6,269 nt of DNA from an uncultured Fidelibacterota bacterium. Its GTDB lineage: Bacteria > Fidelibacterota > Marinisomatia > Marinisomatales > UBA8229. The notes under the pieces are model-generated. The model did not search any database. It had not been told where the DNA came from and saw only the letters and a list, made by a program, of their open reading frames with translations. The stretch covers positions 1 to 6,269 of the forward strand of contig CAJXJG010000106.1 of NCBI GenBank assembly GCA_913054425.1, written 5' to 3'. Positions 1 through 5,936 of the stretch are shown here, in pieces. Every line of letters begins with the position of its first letter. Position 1 is the stretch's first letter. The position numbers and the translations under genes were made by a program.

Positions 1-1545
1 TTTCGCCTGCTGGACCCGTGCAATGGTACTTTCGGCGGTATATATTTCCGTAAAAATATCCGCTAAAATTTCTGTGAGCTGTTGTTCATGTTTCAGATCC
101 TGTCCAAATCTGCACAGTGCTTCATGAAACAAAAAAAGAGCCAGCCGTTTTCCGCATTCAATTGCTTGAGCTTCGCGGCTGAGTATTTGATCAGAATCTG
201 GTTCTTGTAAATTTGAAAGAAAAGTATCGATTTCCTGAATTGCATCCCTGATCGGGAGCTCCTCCATCAGAGCTTTTTTCATCATGTAACCTGTGATGAT
301 TTGCCGGTTGATTTCGTTGGTTCCTTCCCAAATACGATCAATGCGGGTATCCCGATATGCGCCTGCTATGGGATATTCTTCTATGAATCCATATCCGCCT
401 AAAATTTGAACTCCATGATCAGTGCACATGGCTGATGTCTCACTTCCATAAATTTTAGCCATGGATGATTCAATTGCATACCGTTCCATCGCTTCACCAA
501 CGTGAATAAAATAGTCAGGATCAGTTTTATCTAAAAGGTTGATTTCGTTCTGGATATGTCCAATTGTTCGGTAAATCATACTGTCCGCTGCATAACAGCG
601 AATTACCATATCTGCAAACTTCCCCTTGATAACATCGAAGTTAGTTATAGCCTGTCCAAATTGTTTCCGCTCGAGTGCATAGCGAATGGCTCCCCCTGTT
701 ACTGTTTTTGATCCGCCTAAAGCCGACGCTGCCAATTTAAACCTTCCCATATTTAATGAATTGAAAGCAACGGTTGCTCCTTTGCCAATTTTATATAGCA
801 GATTTTCTGCTGGGACTTTTGCATCTGTAAATGTAAGGGAAGTAGTAGAACTGCCCTTCATGCCCATCTTCTTTTCTTCAGCCCCAATTGCAAATCCTGG
901 CGTATCTCGATCAACAATAAATGCACTGAATTTATCTCCGTCTACCTGGGCAAACACAATATACACATCTGCCCACCCACCGTTAGTGATGAAGATTTTC
1001 TCCCCATTCAGAATATAGTGTTTTCCATCTTCAGAGAGAGTAGCTCTTGTCTTCCCGGAAAGCGCATCTGATCCTGCGGACGGTTCCGTAAGACCATAAG
1101 CGCCGATCCACTCTCCAGTGACTAATTTAGGGAGATATTTTTTCTTTTGTTCCGGTGTTCCGAACCAAACAATTGGGAGAGATCCTATACCGGTTTGAAC
1201 GCTCCATGTAACCATAAAAGAAGCACATTCCCCAGCCATAAATGATTCTGCTACAATGGCAGTGGTAATTTTATCAAGCTCCATTCCTCCGTATTCTTCG
1301 GGAATATCAATACCCAATAAACCTAATTCCCCAACTTCTCGAATCAGGCTTAAACTGAGGTCTTTATTGAATTTTTCAATTTCTTTTTTGTTTTCTAAAA
1401 TTCGCTCTACAGCAAATTCCCTAACCATTTGTTTAATTTCTCTGTGCTCATCAGAAAATTGTTCCCGGGTGAATATAGGATTCTCTCCTATTGGCTGTAT
1501 AAGGAAGAAGCCTCCGGTATTATGTTTATTTATTGCTGGATTCAT
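1..1545 (-). CDS. Acyl-CoA dehydrogenase, long (VLCAD/ACAD9-like) type, C-terminus cut by window edge
   Basis: This is a flavoprotein of the acyl-CoA dehydrogenase family, which catalyses the first step of beta-oxidation (acyl-CoA to trans-2-enoyl-CoA, with electrons passed to ETF). The minus frame is open for 515 codons from the ATG at 1545 to the window edge. Family signature 1 is seen as YGLTEPSAGSDA (residues about 150-161). Signature 2 runs from QILGGYGF through RDTRIDRIWEGTNEINR, and the glutamate of its WEGT motif (residue 407) matches the catalytic base of the family. About 115 further residues follow before the edge, which fits the long bacterial type of roughly 590 aa with an extra C-terminal domain rather than the 380-aa short/medium-chain type. 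A Shine-Dalgarno AAAGGAA lies 6 nt before the ATG. The start lies inside the end of the upstream tetR gene, so the two are probably cotranscribed and translationally coupled. Chain-length preference is not determinable. No symbol is given because E. coli FadE is a different, larger enzyme. Confidence 0.95.
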   Translation of the reverse strand, partial: MNPAINKHNTGGFFLIQPIGENPIFTREQFSDEHREIKQMVREFAVERILENKKEIEKFNKDLSLSLIREVGELGLLGIDIPEEYGGMELDKITTAIVAESFMAGECASFMVTWSVQTGIGSLPIVWFGTPEQKKKYLPKLVTGEWIGAYGLTEPSAGSDALSGKTRATLSEDGKHYILNGEKIFITNGGWADVYIVFAQVDGDKFSAFIVDRDTPGFAIGAEEKKMGMKGSSTTSLTFTDAKVPAENLLYKIGKGATVAFNSLNMGRFKLAASALGGSKTVTGGAIRYALERKQFGQAITNFDVIKGKFADMVIRCYAADSMIYRTIGHIQNEINLLDKTDPDYFIHVGEAMERYAIESSMAKIYGSETSAMCTDHGVQILGGYGFIEEYPIAGAYRDTRIDRIWEGTNEINRQIITGYMMKKALMEELPIRDAIQEIDTFLSNLQEPDSDQILSREAQAIECGKRLALFLFHEALCRFGQDLKHEQQLTEILADIFTEIYTAESTIARVQQAK

Positions 1546-2158
1546 CCAAAATTCCTTTACTACTAGATTTATTAGTTAAACCGGATAAAATAAAATCGGT
1601 AATTGTATTAATATATTCCCTGGCGCTGATGCCGTGAGCATCAAATAGAGTAAACCAAAGAATACCTTCGATATTGACCATGATGGAAAGTGCGGTAATT
1701 TGAACATTCAGGTTTTTAAACTCACCGGTTTCTACCCCTCTACTAATAATGTCTTCAAGGAGCATTAAAAAGTTTGAATATACTTTATTCAGTTTTTTTT
1801 GGAAATCCTTATCTCGTCCTGCTAATGTCCAAAATTCAATTAAAGCCTTATAAAGGGACGGATCATTTTCAAATTGTTTCGTAAAATAAAGAAACAGGGA
1901 TTTTAATTGATCAGCTGCTGAATGATCTTCTTCAATCAAATGATTTATAACAGCGCTGTATCGTAATACCCAGTAGTTTATTAAATCTAAATACACATCT
2001 TTTTTTGATTTATAATACCAGTAAATAGCACCTTTGCTCATGTTGGATATTTTTACAATATCATCCATTCTGCTGTTGTCGTATCCCTTTTGAACGATGG
2101 TTCTTAGTGCCGCATCCATGATTTGTTCTTTGCGTTGAATTTGTTTGGTTTCATTCAT
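1526..2158 (-). CDS. TetR/AcrR-family transcriptional regulator, likely controlling acyl-CoA oxidation
   Basis: This 210-aa protein has the normal TetR length. The N-terminal DNA-binding domain (about residues 8-55) includes the helix-turn-helix around residues 29-48 and the typical family ending KGAIYWYYKSKKDVY (residues 43-57, with an unusual tryptophan in the YWYY stretch). The rest (about 60-205) is helical and would be the ligand-binding and dimer domain; its ligand cannot be read from sequence. The gene overlaps the downstream acyl-CoA dehydrogenase by 20 bp, which suggests by analogy with TetR-type FadR and PsrA regulators that the ligand is a fatty acid or acyl-CoA; this is inference. 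The ATG at 2158 has no Shine-Dalgarno, but a strong promoter and a perfect palindrome lie directly upstream, so the mRNA leader is very short and autorepression is likely. The residues after 200 (rich in serine and lysine) look like a disordered tail and carry the ribosome binding site of the next gene. Confidence 0.93.
   Translation of the reverse strand: MNETKQIQRKEQIMDAALRTIVQKGYDNSRMDDIVKISNMSKGAIYWYYKSKKDVYLDLINYWVLRYSAVINHLIEEDHSAADQLKSLFLYFTKQFENDPSLYKALIEFWTLAGRDKDFQKKLNKVYSNFLMLLEDIISRGVETGEFKNLNVQITALSIMVNIEGILWFTLFDAHGISAREYINTITDFILSGLTNKSSSKGILDESSNK
1552..1558 (-). promoter_or_regulatory. Ribosome binding site of the acyl-CoA dehydrogenase
   Basis: The minus strand reads AAAGGAA, then 6 nt, then ATG at 1545. 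The site lies inside the last codons of the tetR gene. Its good match and spacing fix the dehydrogenase start and show that the 20-bp gene overlap is real. Confidence 0.75.
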
Positions 2159-2165
2159 TTTGTAG

Positions 2166-2179
2166 ACCGACCGGTCGGT
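2166..2179. promoter_or_regulatory. Perfect 14-bp palindrome, likely TetR operator (autorepression)
   Basis: The sequence ACCGACCGGTCGGT is a perfect palindrome and is GC-rich in otherwise AT-rich DNA. It lies 7 bp upstream of the tetR ATG and covers the predicted transcription start of the minus-strand promoter. Palindromes of this ACCGAC/GTCGGT kind are typical TetR-family sites; the core with its flank (TAGACC...GGTC) resembles the site reported for E. coli NemR, though that does not identify the ligand. A dimer bound here would block the tetR/dehydrogenase promoter. Confidence 0.75.
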
Positions 2180-2181
2180 AT

Positions 2182-2210
2182 ATATTACAGCTAATTGGGA
2201 CAGTTTTCAA
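2182..2210 (-). promoter_or_regulatory. Sigma-70-type promoter of the tetR / acyl-CoA dehydrogenase unit
   Basis: On the minus strand a -35 TTGAAA (2210-2205), a 17-nt spacer and a -10 TAATAT (2187-2182) form a near-consensus promoter. Transcription would start near 2175, inside the palindrome at 2166-2179 and about 17 nt before the ATG at 2158. Some Bacteroidota use a different housekeeping promoter (-33 TTTG / -7 TANNTTTG), so the exact element depends on the host, but spacing and position make this a good candidate. Confidence 0.65.
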
Positions 2211-2248
2211 GAGTTATTAAATATTGTTTGGAAAATATTATTATGTGC

Positions 2249-2254
2249 TATAGA
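2249..2254 (+). promoter_or_regulatory. Possible extended -10 element for the beta-barrel gene
   Basis: TATAGA is preceded by TGC, giving a TGn-type extended -10. No good -35 is present at 16-18 bp (TTGTTT at 2224-2229 is 19 bp away). A start near 2261 would fall inside the inverted repeat at 2258-2280. This is a weak assignment in an AT-rich stretch with other possible -10 hexamers. Confidence 0.3.
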
Positions 2255-2257
2255 TTA

Positions 2258-2280
2258 TTAATGAGATTAAGTCTCATTAA
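2258..2280. repeat. Inverted repeat (9-bp arms, 5-nt centre) before the beta-barrel gene
   Basis: The arms TTAATGAGA (2258-2266) and TCTCATTAA (2272-2280) are perfectly complementary around a 5-nt centre. The repeat ends 9 nt before the Shine-Dalgarno of the barrel gene. It could be an operator near the transcription start or a hairpin in the mRNA leader. It does not resemble the palindromes at 2166-2179 or 3114-3141, so its binding partner, if any, is probably neither of the two local TetR proteins. Confidence 0.55.
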
Positions 2281-2289
2281 CAATAAGAC

Positions 2290-2295
2290 AAAGGA
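2290..2295 (+). promoter_or_regulatory. Ribosome binding site that decides the TTG start of the beta-barrel gene
   Basis: AAAGGA is followed by 7 nt and then TTG at 2303. No comparable site precedes the TTG at 2195 or the ATGs at 2243 and 2261, and this start puts a signal peptide exactly at the N-terminus. Confidence 0.65.
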
Positions 2296-2302
2296 ACATA
2301 AA

Positions 2303-3016
2303 TTGAATTATTTTAAAATAAAACCGGTCCTTATAATTTTTCTGGCTTTTACTTCTGCTATTATAGGTGATAATCGATCCTATGTCTGGACATATGAATA
2401 CAAAACTATGGAGAGAGGTAATGCAGAATTTGAACACTATCTTACTTTTGAAGCACCGCAATTGGATTCTTTGGCCAGATCAGTTACAAGTATTCATAAT
2501 ATAGAGTTTGAGTTCGGAATGAATGATCATTTCGATTTTTCTATTTATCAAAATTTTCAGCAGCCCGCTGACGGTAACTTTCAATATACAGGGTATAAAT
2601 TACGTGCCCGTTACAGGTTTGGAGAGAAAAATAAATATTTGATGGATCCTTTATTATATTTTGAATATAAGGGAAAACCGGATTTTTCCAAGCATGTTCT
2701 GGAATGGAAATTGATTTTAGCAAAAGATTTTGAATCATTTAATTATGCGATAAATCCTGTCTTTGAAATTGAGTATGAAGATGGAGAACAAGAACATGAA
2801 TTCAAATATAATGCAGGTAGTTGTTACCGAATAAATAAACTCCTTAGAATTGGTTTGGAGATAAAGGGGGGCAAAAACGGCCATTATCTGGGACCCGTCA
2901 TTTCCCATGGAAATGATACCTTTTGGGTTGCTTTGGGTTCTGCAGTTGCATTTACGGAAATTAAAAATAATAAGCCTGGGTTTATGTTGCGGATGATTTT
3001 AGGAATTCATTTATAA
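2303..3016 (+). CDS. Small secreted protein, predicted outer-membrane beta-barrel, function unknown
   Basis: From the TTG at 2303 the protein has 237 aa. It opens with a short basic segment (NYFKIK) and a hydrophobic stretch (about residues 8-21), a signal peptide probably cut near G22. The mature part is rich in aromatic residues and shows alternating polar/hydrophobic strands separated by short charged turns, for example IEFEFGMNDHFDFSIYQNF, YKLRARYRFG and FWVALGSAVAF, and it ends in a strand (MLRMILGIHL). This is the pattern of an outer-membrane barrel of perhaps 10-12 strands. There is no plug, TonB box or lipobox. I do not recognise a family with a known function. It is divergent from the tetR/acyl-CoA dehydrogenase unit, so a role in envelope traffic of hydrophobic compounds is possible but unproved. 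It has its own control region and is separated by 138 bp from the next operon. Extending it upstream to the TTG at 2195 would place 36 residues before the signal peptide and is unlikely. Confidence 0.75.
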   Translation: MNYFKIKPVLIIFLAFTSAIIGDNRSYVWTYEYKTMERGNAEFEHYLTFEAPQLDSLARSVTSIHNIEFEFGMNDHFDFSIYQNFQQPADGNFQYTGYKLRARYRFGEKNKYLMDPLLYFEYKGKPDFSKHVLEWKLILAKDFESFNYAINPVFEIEYEDGEQEHEFKYNAGSCYRINKLLRIGLEIKGGKNGHYLGPVISHGNDTFWVALGSAVAFTEIKNNKPGFMLRMILGIHL

Positions 3017-3028
3017 TCAATACAGATT

Positions 3029-3047
3029 GGGGAAATTGATTTTCCCC
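3029..3047. terminator. Short stem-loop after the beta-barrel gene, weak terminator candidate
   Basis: GGGGAAA (3029-3035) pairs with TTTCCCC (3041-3047) around a 5-nt loop, 12 nt after the stop codon of the barrel gene. The stem is short and no T-run follows (the next bases are CAGTCCTTGTCT), so it may be only an inefficient or 3'-end-stabilising hairpin. Confidence 0.3.
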
Positions 3048-3053
3048 CAGTCC

Positions 3054-3082
3054 TTGTCTAGTTAAAAGAATGTAATTATAAA
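3054..3082 (+). promoter_or_regulatory. Candidate upstream promoter of the tetR-TonB receptor operon
   Basis: TTGTCT (3054-3059), a 17-nt spacer and TATAAA (3077-3082) make a fair promoter. A start near 3089 would place the whole 28-bp palindrome in the leader, as a roadblock site. It competes with the candidate at 3090-3119. Confidence 0.35.
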
Positions 3083-3089
3083 ATATATA

Positions 3090-3119
3090 TTGTGATATAT
3101 ACTATGAGGATTTTAATAT
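3090..3119 (+). promoter_or_regulatory. Candidate downstream promoter overlapping the operator
   Basis: TTGTGA (3090-3095), an 18-nt spacer and TAATAT (3114-3119). The -10 lies in the left arm of the 28-bp palindrome and the start would be near 3126, its centre. This arrangement mirrors that of the other tetR gene in the window, where the operator also covers the start point, which makes it attractive although the -35 is weak. Confidence 0.4.
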
Positions 3120-3141
3120 TCGACGGTACAGTCGAATATTA
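3114..3141. promoter_or_regulatory. Near-perfect 28-bp palindrome, likely operator of the second TetR regulator
   Basis: The arms TAATATTCGAC (3114-3124) and GTCGAATATTA (3131-3141) are exact reverse complements, and the centre contains the palindromic GTAC, so 13 of 14 base pairs are symmetric (the one mismatch is 3125/3130). It ends 13 nt before the ATG of the tetR gene at 3155. Length, symmetry and position are those of an autorepressing TetR-family operator, and the site would control the whole tetR, receptor and lipoprotein operon. Confidence 0.8.
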
Positions 3142-3154
3142 GACTAAGAGTATT

Positions 3155-3748
3155 ATGACAATTTCTAAAAGACAACTTGAAGAACGGGAACTGCGGAAAG
3201 AGCGAATTTTGACGGGTGCCCTGAATGTCTTTAAAAAAAAGGGAATTGAAGGCGCAACTATGAATGAAATTGCAGCCAGTTCAGGTTTCGGGAAAGCTAC
3301 CCTTTATTATTATTTTCATTCAAAGGAAGAAGTGTTTTCTGCCATTCTGGTAAACGGTTGGGAATCAATTTGGATGAGTCTTGAACCCATCATTGCTAGT
3401 GAAAAAAGTCCGCGAAAGACGTTCATTAGTATATTGTTGCGAATAGCAGAAAATGCCCGCAGTAATCAAGGGCTTTACAGTTTTCTTTTTAATGTCCCAA
3501 AATTAATTAACATCGAAGAACAACCTTGGAAATCATACCAAAACAGGTTGTATGCAATTATTCAAGGCTTATTGGAAGACGGAGTGATGGCCGGAGAATT
3601 TCCACCACTTGATACTCAACTATTATTTAAAGCAATGGGAGGATTGTTCATGGGATTGGTGTTTATGGGAGACCGGGAAACACCAGTTTCGGAAAAAGAA
3701 ATAGAGAATTTATTGAATCAGCTCATTACCAATCCTACACAGAAATAA
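3155..3748 (+). CDS. TetR/AcrR-family regulator, first gene of the TonB-receptor operon
   Basis: This 197-aa protein has a TetR N-terminal domain (about residues 13-62): the helix ILTGALNVFKKKG, the helix-turn-helix around residues 34-53, and the family ending KATLYYYFHSKEEVF (47-61). The C-terminal 130 residues form the ligand-binding and dimer domain; the ligand is unknown. Outside the DNA-binding domain I see no close likeness to the other TetR protein of the window, so they are not a recent duplication. The ATG at 3155 has only a weak Shine-Dalgarno (AAGAG, 4 nt away). A 28-bp palindrome just upstream implies autorepression. The stop codon is separated by 2 nt from the start of the TonB-dependent receptor, so both are certainly in one operon and the regulator probably senses the compound imported by the receptor, or a product made from it (inference). 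Confidence 0.93.
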   Translation: MTISKRQLEERELRKERILTGALNVFKKKGIEGATMNEIAASSGFGKATLYYYFHSKEEVFSAILVNGWESIWMSLEPIIASEKSPRKTFISILLRIAENARSNQGLYSFLFNVPKLINIEEQPWKSYQNRLYAIIQGLLEDGVMAGEFPPLDTQLLFKAMGGLFMGLVFMGDRETPVSEKEIENLLNQLITNPTQK

Positions 3749-3750
3749 TT

Positions 3751-5934
3751 ATGTGCAGGTTCGTGTCATTATATGTTTTTATTCTACCAGTCTGTTGGGC
3801 AACCACAATCTCAGGTTATGTCAGGGATAGTGTTACTGGAAAATCAATTCCAAATGCAAATGTGTATATACAGGAAACTGGAGATGGAACTGCATCAAGT
3901 CCATACGGCTATTATGAAATAAACCTTATCGAGGGTAATTATACCATGGAAACTTCTGTGATAGGTTTTAAAACTGATATAAGAAAAATAAATGTAGGTA
4001 ATGAAATTTTAGAATTCGAGATTAAATTAAACCGTGCTATTCTCGAATATAGCGAAATTATAGTCAAAGGACTCTTTACATCCCGCCTTGGCAATGAATC
4101 TGTAGATGTTATCAACGCAGAAGAAATCAATTCCAGGGATAAGGAATCCATTCCGGATGTACTCAGGACAATACCTGGTGTTGATGTTCAATTTGCCCAT
4201 CCAAATGGACGGAATGTGAATGTGTCTATTCGCGGATCATCAGATTATAAACCTGGTGGATATAATAACCGCATTCTAATGCTCCTCGATGGATTCCCAA
4301 TTCAAATCCCAAACAGCGGTGCTCCGGACTGGAACTCACTTCCATTGGAAAGTATACAGCGAATTGAAGTTGATAACAGTCCCGCTTCCGCTCAATACGG
4401 TCATAATTCCATGGGAGGAGTCATTAACCTAATTACGGATGACGGGAGTATGGAAAGCAGTACAACACTTCGGTTTTCAGGCGGCAGCTATTCAAAAGCA
4501 CAAACCAGCATCACACATAACAATCAAAAGGGAAACTGGCGCTACGGCATCAATACCATGGCGCAGACTTCCAGCGGGCATCGATTTAATGCCGACAATC
4601 AAACCGGCCGGCTTAGAACCTATCTTTGCTATGGTGATCAAAAAGGCAGGACATACCGCTTAAGTCATATCCTATCATATTCTGACATCGGTCATCCGGG
4701 TTTTGCCAGCACATCTTCTTCTTCCTACCGAAAATCTGAACGGCTATCTCAATATATTCAGGGTCATGGATTTTATCCAATTGGGAAAGGGATATCAATG
4801 TCCCATTCGCTATTTCTAAACAAATTCAATACTATTTATTATGACCGAAAGGATACCCCCGAGGATAAAAAAGAAGGGAACCGGGATTATGATGACCTTG
4901 CTGTCGGACTTCGCTCGGAAATGTTGATTACAAAATGGGCACGCTGGATCTTCATGGCTGGATCAGATGTAGAATGGAGCAGATCAAGAGTATCTGTTTT
5001 TAATCCAATCTATGAATCACCTTCTCAATTATCTCTAGGGGGATTTATTCAATCCAAGTATTCTATCGGGAACGGTTGGAGTTTTGGTACTGGACTTCGG
5101 TATGATTATCGCAAGTCGGATCCGGGAAGTAATTTCCAAAGCCGGGTATACTCTAATTGGTCACCTAAAATAAACCTGATGTATACTATACGAGGTGAAC
5201 GTGTATTTACTTTGGCTTATAGTGAAGGATTCCGAGCTCCATCGCTGTCAGAATTATACCTGCTTCACACCTCATCTTACGGTCTTACAATGCAGGGAAA
5301 TCCAAACCTTTTACCTGAAAAAGTACAGGCATTTGAAATTACTTATGAATATCTCCACGGTGATCATTGGGATGGGAGTATTTCCCTGTTTCATAATCGA
5401 TATGAAAATATGATTGATTTTGTATACAATTTTCCTGTATTGGCAAAAAATCGGGAGGGAGTGACTGGAGATGGTATAGAATATAAATTCCGATTTGGAG
5501 GAATTGATGTAATCAATATTAGTGGCAGTTATGCCTATCTCAATATGTCAGATCGTGGTGGTGATCCTATTTTATATCGCTCAAAATATCGTGGAAAGCT
5601 ATACCTTAACTACCAGAATAAATTAATCAAAATTCGTGTTGGTGCCCAAGCCTGGTCTAAGCAGACCTATGAAAATTTTTTGGTTCATAATCAATGTAAT
5701 CAGAATGAAAATGATGATTGTTGGATACAGGAAGACGATAAAATTATATTTCCAATTCACAAACTTCCCGAACGGATCATATCAGAAATAATTCTTTCTA
5801 AGGAAATGGAGACCTATACAGCATCACTCCGTATTTCTAATGTATTTGATACCCCATATGAACTTATCCAGGACTATCCAATGCCGGGACGAACTTGGCA
5901 ATTCACATTAACAAAAACTATAAAAAAGGAGTAA
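3751..5934 (+). CDS. TonB-dependent outer-membrane receptor with N-terminal carboxypeptidase-regulatory-like domain
   Basis: This 727-aa protein should be an energy-dependent importer in the outer membrane, driven by TonB-ExbB-ExbD. In order: a short signal peptide (residues 1 to about 17, MCRFVSLYVFILPVCWA); a carboxypeptidase-regulatory-like beta-sandwich (about 19-95, starting ISGYVRDSVTGKSIPNANV); a possible TonB-box segment (about 98-106, LEYSEIIVK); the plug (about 112-230, with PDVLRTIPGVDV, RGSS, LMLLDGFPI and IQRIEVDNSPASAQYGHNSM); and a 22-strand-type barrel. The barrel has the motifs GFRAPS (493-498) and GNPNLLPE (516-523), and it closes with the usual aromatic C-terminal strand (GRTWQFTLTKTI). 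The length fits BtuB/FepA-like receptors rather than the roughly 1000-aa SusC proteins. It starts 2 nt after the tetR stop, has no clear Shine-Dalgarno and so probably depends on translational coupling. The substrate is unknown: metal chelate, cobalamin-like compound, peptide and oligosaccharide are all possible. A cysteine pair (C649, C657) encloses an acidic loop. Confidence 0.95.
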   Translation: MCRFVSLYVFILPVCWATTISGYVRDSVTGKSIPNANVYIQETGDGTASSPYGYYEINLIEGNYTMETSVIGFKTDIRKINVGNEILEFEIKLNRAILEYSEIIVKGLFTSRLGNESVDVINAEEINSRDKESIPDVLRTIPGVDVQFAHPNGRNVNVSIRGSSDYKPGGYNNRILMLLDGFPIQIPNSGAPDWNSLPLESIQRIEVDNSPASAQYGHNSMGGVINLITDDGSMESSTTLRFSGGSYSKAQTSITHNNQKGNWRYGINTMAQTSSGHRFNADNQTGRLRTYLCYGDQKGRTYRLSHILSYSDIGHPGFASTSSSSYRKSERLSQYIQGHGFYPIGKGISMSHSLFLNKFNTIYYDRKDTPEDKKEGNRDYDDLAVGLRSEMLITKWARWIFMAGSDVEWSRSRVSVFNPIYESPSQLSLGGFIQSKYSIGNGWSFGTGLRYDYRKSDPGSNFQSRVYSNWSPKINLMYTIRGERVFTLAYSEGFRAPSLSELYLLHTSSYGLTMQGNPNLLPEKVQAFEITYEYLHGDHWDGSISLFHNRYENMIDFVYNFPVLAKNREGVTGDGIEYKFRFGGIDVINISGSYAYLNMSDRGGDPILYRSKYRGKLYLNYQNKLIKIRVGAQAWSKQTYENFLVHNQCNQNENDDCWIQEDDKIIFPIHKLPERIISEIILSKEMETYTASLRISNVFDTPYELIQDYPMPGRTWQFTLTKTIKKE
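5926..5931 (+). promoter_or_regulatory. Ribosome binding site of the lipoprotein gene
   Basis: AAGGAG at the end of the receptor gene, 5 nt before the ATG at 5937. It is the strongest Shine-Dalgarno of the operon, which may mean that the lipoprotein is made in larger amounts than the receptor. Confidence 0.7.
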
Positions 5935-5936
5935 TA

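Noticed and set aside
686..1579. Plus-strand open frames at 686-1018 and 1256-1579.
   Set aside because: They lie antisense to the acyl-CoA dehydrogenase, whose family signatures are unmistakable, and their translations show no domain.
2195..2302. Longer N-terminus of the beta-barrel protein from a TTG at 2195.
   Set aside because: It has no ribosome binding site, would overlap the -35 region of the divergent promoter, and would bury the signal peptide 36 residues inside the protein.
3029..3047. Strong intrinsic terminator after the beta-barrel gene.
   Set aside because: The stem is only 7 bp and has no T-run on either side; it is listed only as a weak candidate.
3017..3154. Cobalamin or other riboswitch controlling the TonB receptor.
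   Set aside because: The gap is 138 bp, is mostly AT-rich, and its only strong structure is a DNA palindrome; also the first gene after it is tetR and not the receptor.
1526..3748. The two TetR genes as a recent duplication, perhaps sharing one operator.
   Set aside because: Likeness is limited to the general TetR DNA-binding domain, and the palindromes at 2166-2179 and 3114-3141 do not match.
3939..5413. Open frames in other phases or on the minus strand within the receptor gene (3939-4151, 4439-4663, 4613-4798, 5195-5413).
   Set aside because: All lie inside the well-supported receptor frame and show no independent ribosome binding site or domain.
3751..5934. Assignment of the receptor as BtuB, a haem receptor or SusC.
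   Set aside because: Plug and barrel motifs are general for the family; no diagnostic substrate residues are visible, the length does not fit SusC, and no SusD-like gene is recognisable.
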